From Flavobacterium sediminis (GTDB taxonomy: Bacteria; Bacteroidota; Bacteroidia; Flavobacteriales; Flavobacteriaceae): a stretch of DNA of 64,000 bases. The stretch's first letter is position 1, and each line of letters opens with the position of its first letter. The position numbers were made by a program, and so were the translations under genes. Of this stretch, positions 62,585 to 64,000 are shown piece by piece. The notes below the pieces were generated by a model that did no database searches, had not been told where the DNA came from, and saw nothing but the letters and a program-made list of their open reading frames with translations. Location of the stretch: positions 2,418,001 to 2,482,000 of the forward strand of contig NZ_CP029463.1 of the NCBI RefSeq assembly GCF_003148385.1, given 5' to 3'.

Positions 62585-64000
62585 TTACTTTTTGTCTGAC
62601 AATACATTTTTAATGCCATTCAAACCTTCTGCAAAATCTTCCAATAAGGCAACAACCTGATTCATTTTGTCGTTACCTCCAAAACTTTTCAAACGATTGT
62701 TTTTCTTGAAAATCGTTTTGATTTCTCCCCAACGTGCTTTTTCAGCTTCACTTTGAATTTGCATGATTTCTTTCAATTTCAAAAGATTGGCTTCTGCACC
62801 TGTGGTTAAGGTTTGCGATTCGTTTTTATAATGCGATAAAACAATTTGTTCTACTTCTTTATCGGTGTGAATCGGTTCAATTTTGGCAACTAATTTATTC
62901 ATATCACGATACGAACCTTGTAATTTAAAAATCGGTTCTGAACGGTATTCATCTGCCATTGCTGCCGATTGAATGTACATTTCATTTACCCGAATTACCG
63001 TATTGCGTACTTGAATGATTTTTTCCAAAACGTTTTTGAAATCTTCAATTTCCTGAGTCGTAAAATTTCCGTCAACAGCAACATTCGGATTGTTATGAAC
63101 AATGCCATCGTATACTTCGTAAAGATTTTTCATTCCCGCTTGCGTCAAACGTGTCATAAACGAATTGGACAAAATGGAGTTTTCAATCAAACTCAAATCA
63201 AACAATTCAGCATTTACGCCAGATATTTCGCCTAAATTATACGTATCAGCACGGTTGGCTAACATATCAGGAATTTGGAATTTTTCACCACTTTCGGTAT
63301 ACGGATTGCCAGCCATAACCAAACAAAAACGTTTGGAACGCAAATCGTAAGTTTTGGCTTCGCCGTTAAAAATACCTTCAATTTTTCGTTGTCCGTCGGC
63401 CAAAGAAATAAACTTTTGTAAAAATTCAGGATTACAATGCTGAATATCATCTAAATATAACATTACATTGTCGCCCATTTCAAAAGCTAAGTTCAGTTTT
63501 TCCAATTCTTGTTTGGCTCCCGCATTTTTTGCTTCACTCGGATCGGTTGATGTGATTTCGTGCCCCAAAGAAGGTCCGTTGATTTTCATAAAAACCAATC
63601 CCATTCGGTCGGCTAAATATTCCATCAAAGTTGTTTTTCCATAACCCGGAGGCGAAACCAACAACAACATTCCCATTCGGTCTGTTCGTTTTGTTTCTCC
63701 GGTCGCACCGATTTGTTTTGCTAAATTGGCTCCAATTAAAGGAAAATAAACTTCGTTAATCAATTTATTTCTGATGAAAGAAGTCAACACCTGCGTACTG
63801 AACGTTTCCAATTTGAACTGCTTTCTTTTGTCGGCAACCCAATGTTTTTTCAACTGTTGGAATTCCAAAAACTTCGGTTGAATTTTTTCAATGTAATATT
63901 CCAGTTTTTGACTGAATTGATGAAAATTTAAGGTGTAAACTTCTTCTTTTTGCAACGTTTTAAATGCATTCAATTCTTCAGAAGCATTGGTTTTCACTAC
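62585..64000 (-). CDS. AAA-family ATPase (DNA-repair-ATPase type), N-terminus beyond window
   Basis: The frame is open to the right edge of the window, and the first ATG-like codons inside are not starts, so the N-terminal part lies outside. The visible 472 codons hold an AAA+ domain: Walker A 'LLVSPPGYGKTTLMEYLADR', Walker B 'VMLYLDDIQHC', 'FCLVMAGNPYTESG' (sensor-1-like) and 'LANRADTYNLGEISG'. The remainder is helical ('NKLVAKIEPIHTDKEVEQIV', 'FAEGLNGIKNVLSDKK'). This resembles the C-terminal part of the very long Bacteroidota proteins called DNA repair ATPase. It may be a remodelling ATPase acting on protein or DNA; a MoxR-like role is possible. Confidence 0.8.
   Translation of the reverse strand, partial: VVKTNASEELNAFKTLQKEEVYTLNFHQFSQKLEYYIEKIQPKFLEFQQLKKHWVADKRKQFKLETFSTQVLTSFIRNKLINEVYFPLIGANLAKQIGATGETKRTDRMGMLLLVSPPGYGKTTLMEYLADRMGLVFMKINGPSLGHEITSTDPSEAKNAGAKQELEKLNLAFEMGDNVMLYLDDIQHCNPEFLQKFISLADGQRKIEGIFNGEAKTYDLRSKRFCLVMAGNPYTESGEKFQIPDMLANRADTYNLGEISGVNAELFDLSLIENSILSNSFMTRLTQAGMKNLYEVYDGIVHNNPNVAVDGNFTTQEIEDFKNVLEKIIQVRNTVIRVNEMYIQSAAMADEYRSEPIFKLQGSYRDMNKLVAKIEPIHTDKEVEQIVLSHYKNESQTLTTGAEANLLKLKEIMQIQSEAEKARWGEIKTIFKKNNRLKSFGGNDKMNQVVALLEDFAEGLNGIKNVLSDKK

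Noticed and set aside
1..64000. tRNA, rRNA, CRISPR arrays and insertion sequences
   Set aside because: I looked for T-loop-like sequences, repeat-spacer patterns and transposase motifs on both strands and found none; a tRNA or Rfam scan would be decisive.

Overview
The window looks like chromosomal DNA of a Flavobacteriaceae bacterium (Bacteroidota), probably Flavobacterium or a close relative. The evidence is low-GC DNA, group-typical genes (type III glutamine synthetase, PadR/PspC/GIN modules, a type A T9SS sorting domain, a Haem_bd protein, a LysM-plus-binding-protein fusion, many MKK...C lipoproteins), Bacteroidota-like TAnnTTTG promoter elements and weak Shine-Dalgarno sites. I saw no tRNA, rRNA, CRISPR array, transposase or prophage structural gene.

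Layout. 1-4170 (minus): an envelope module of PadR regulator, PspC protein and two GIN (DUF2807) proteins, plus a DUF4870 protein. 4319-15883: housekeeping genes (DUF4442, TIGR01777 epimerase, YceI, grpE-dnaJ, an ABC exporter pair, a broken MscS channel, a sigma-54-type response regulator without HTH, a one-domain DEAD-like protein, DUF2007, MFS, DUF4197). 16162-22045: an acyl-CoA ligase, the fused B12 enzyme IcmF and a uracil-DNA-glycosylase-like protein. 22046-23700: a very AT-rich patch with two orphan genes beside a truncated luciferase-like monooxygenase. 24069-31249: a PAS-GAF kinase with its regulator, a LytS/LytTR pair, small envelope proteins and two DUF2147 paralogues. 31353-46290: a T9SS cargo protein, glnN, an OmpA-like protein, purM, guaA, a LysM protein, YceI, an ABC-F protein, phospholipase A and a Haem_bd protein. 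46422-50106 (minus): ECF sigma factor, an anti-sigma-like protein and a VWA protein, the last two both with TonB-plug-like segments. 50240-53067 (minus): a NarL-type two-component pair, an orphan membrane protein and a lipoprotein. 53283-58973: a four-gene operon of two large unknown proteins, a CYTH-like protein and a peptidoglycan-binding/CHAP amidase. 58983-64000: meaB, an AEC carrier with a GlcD-like FAD dehydrogenase, and the C-terminal part of a large AAA ATPase.

Two things stand out. First, five genes, including the expected housekeeping gene purM, are each out of frame by one base, and each is repaired by adding one base; three of the sites are GGGG runs. This points to consensus error in the assembly more than to real gene decay. 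Second, the 53283-58973 operon ends in a cell-wall hydrolase, yet no member has a signal peptide and the two largest proteins match nothing I recognise. It is the best candidate here for an undescribed system.
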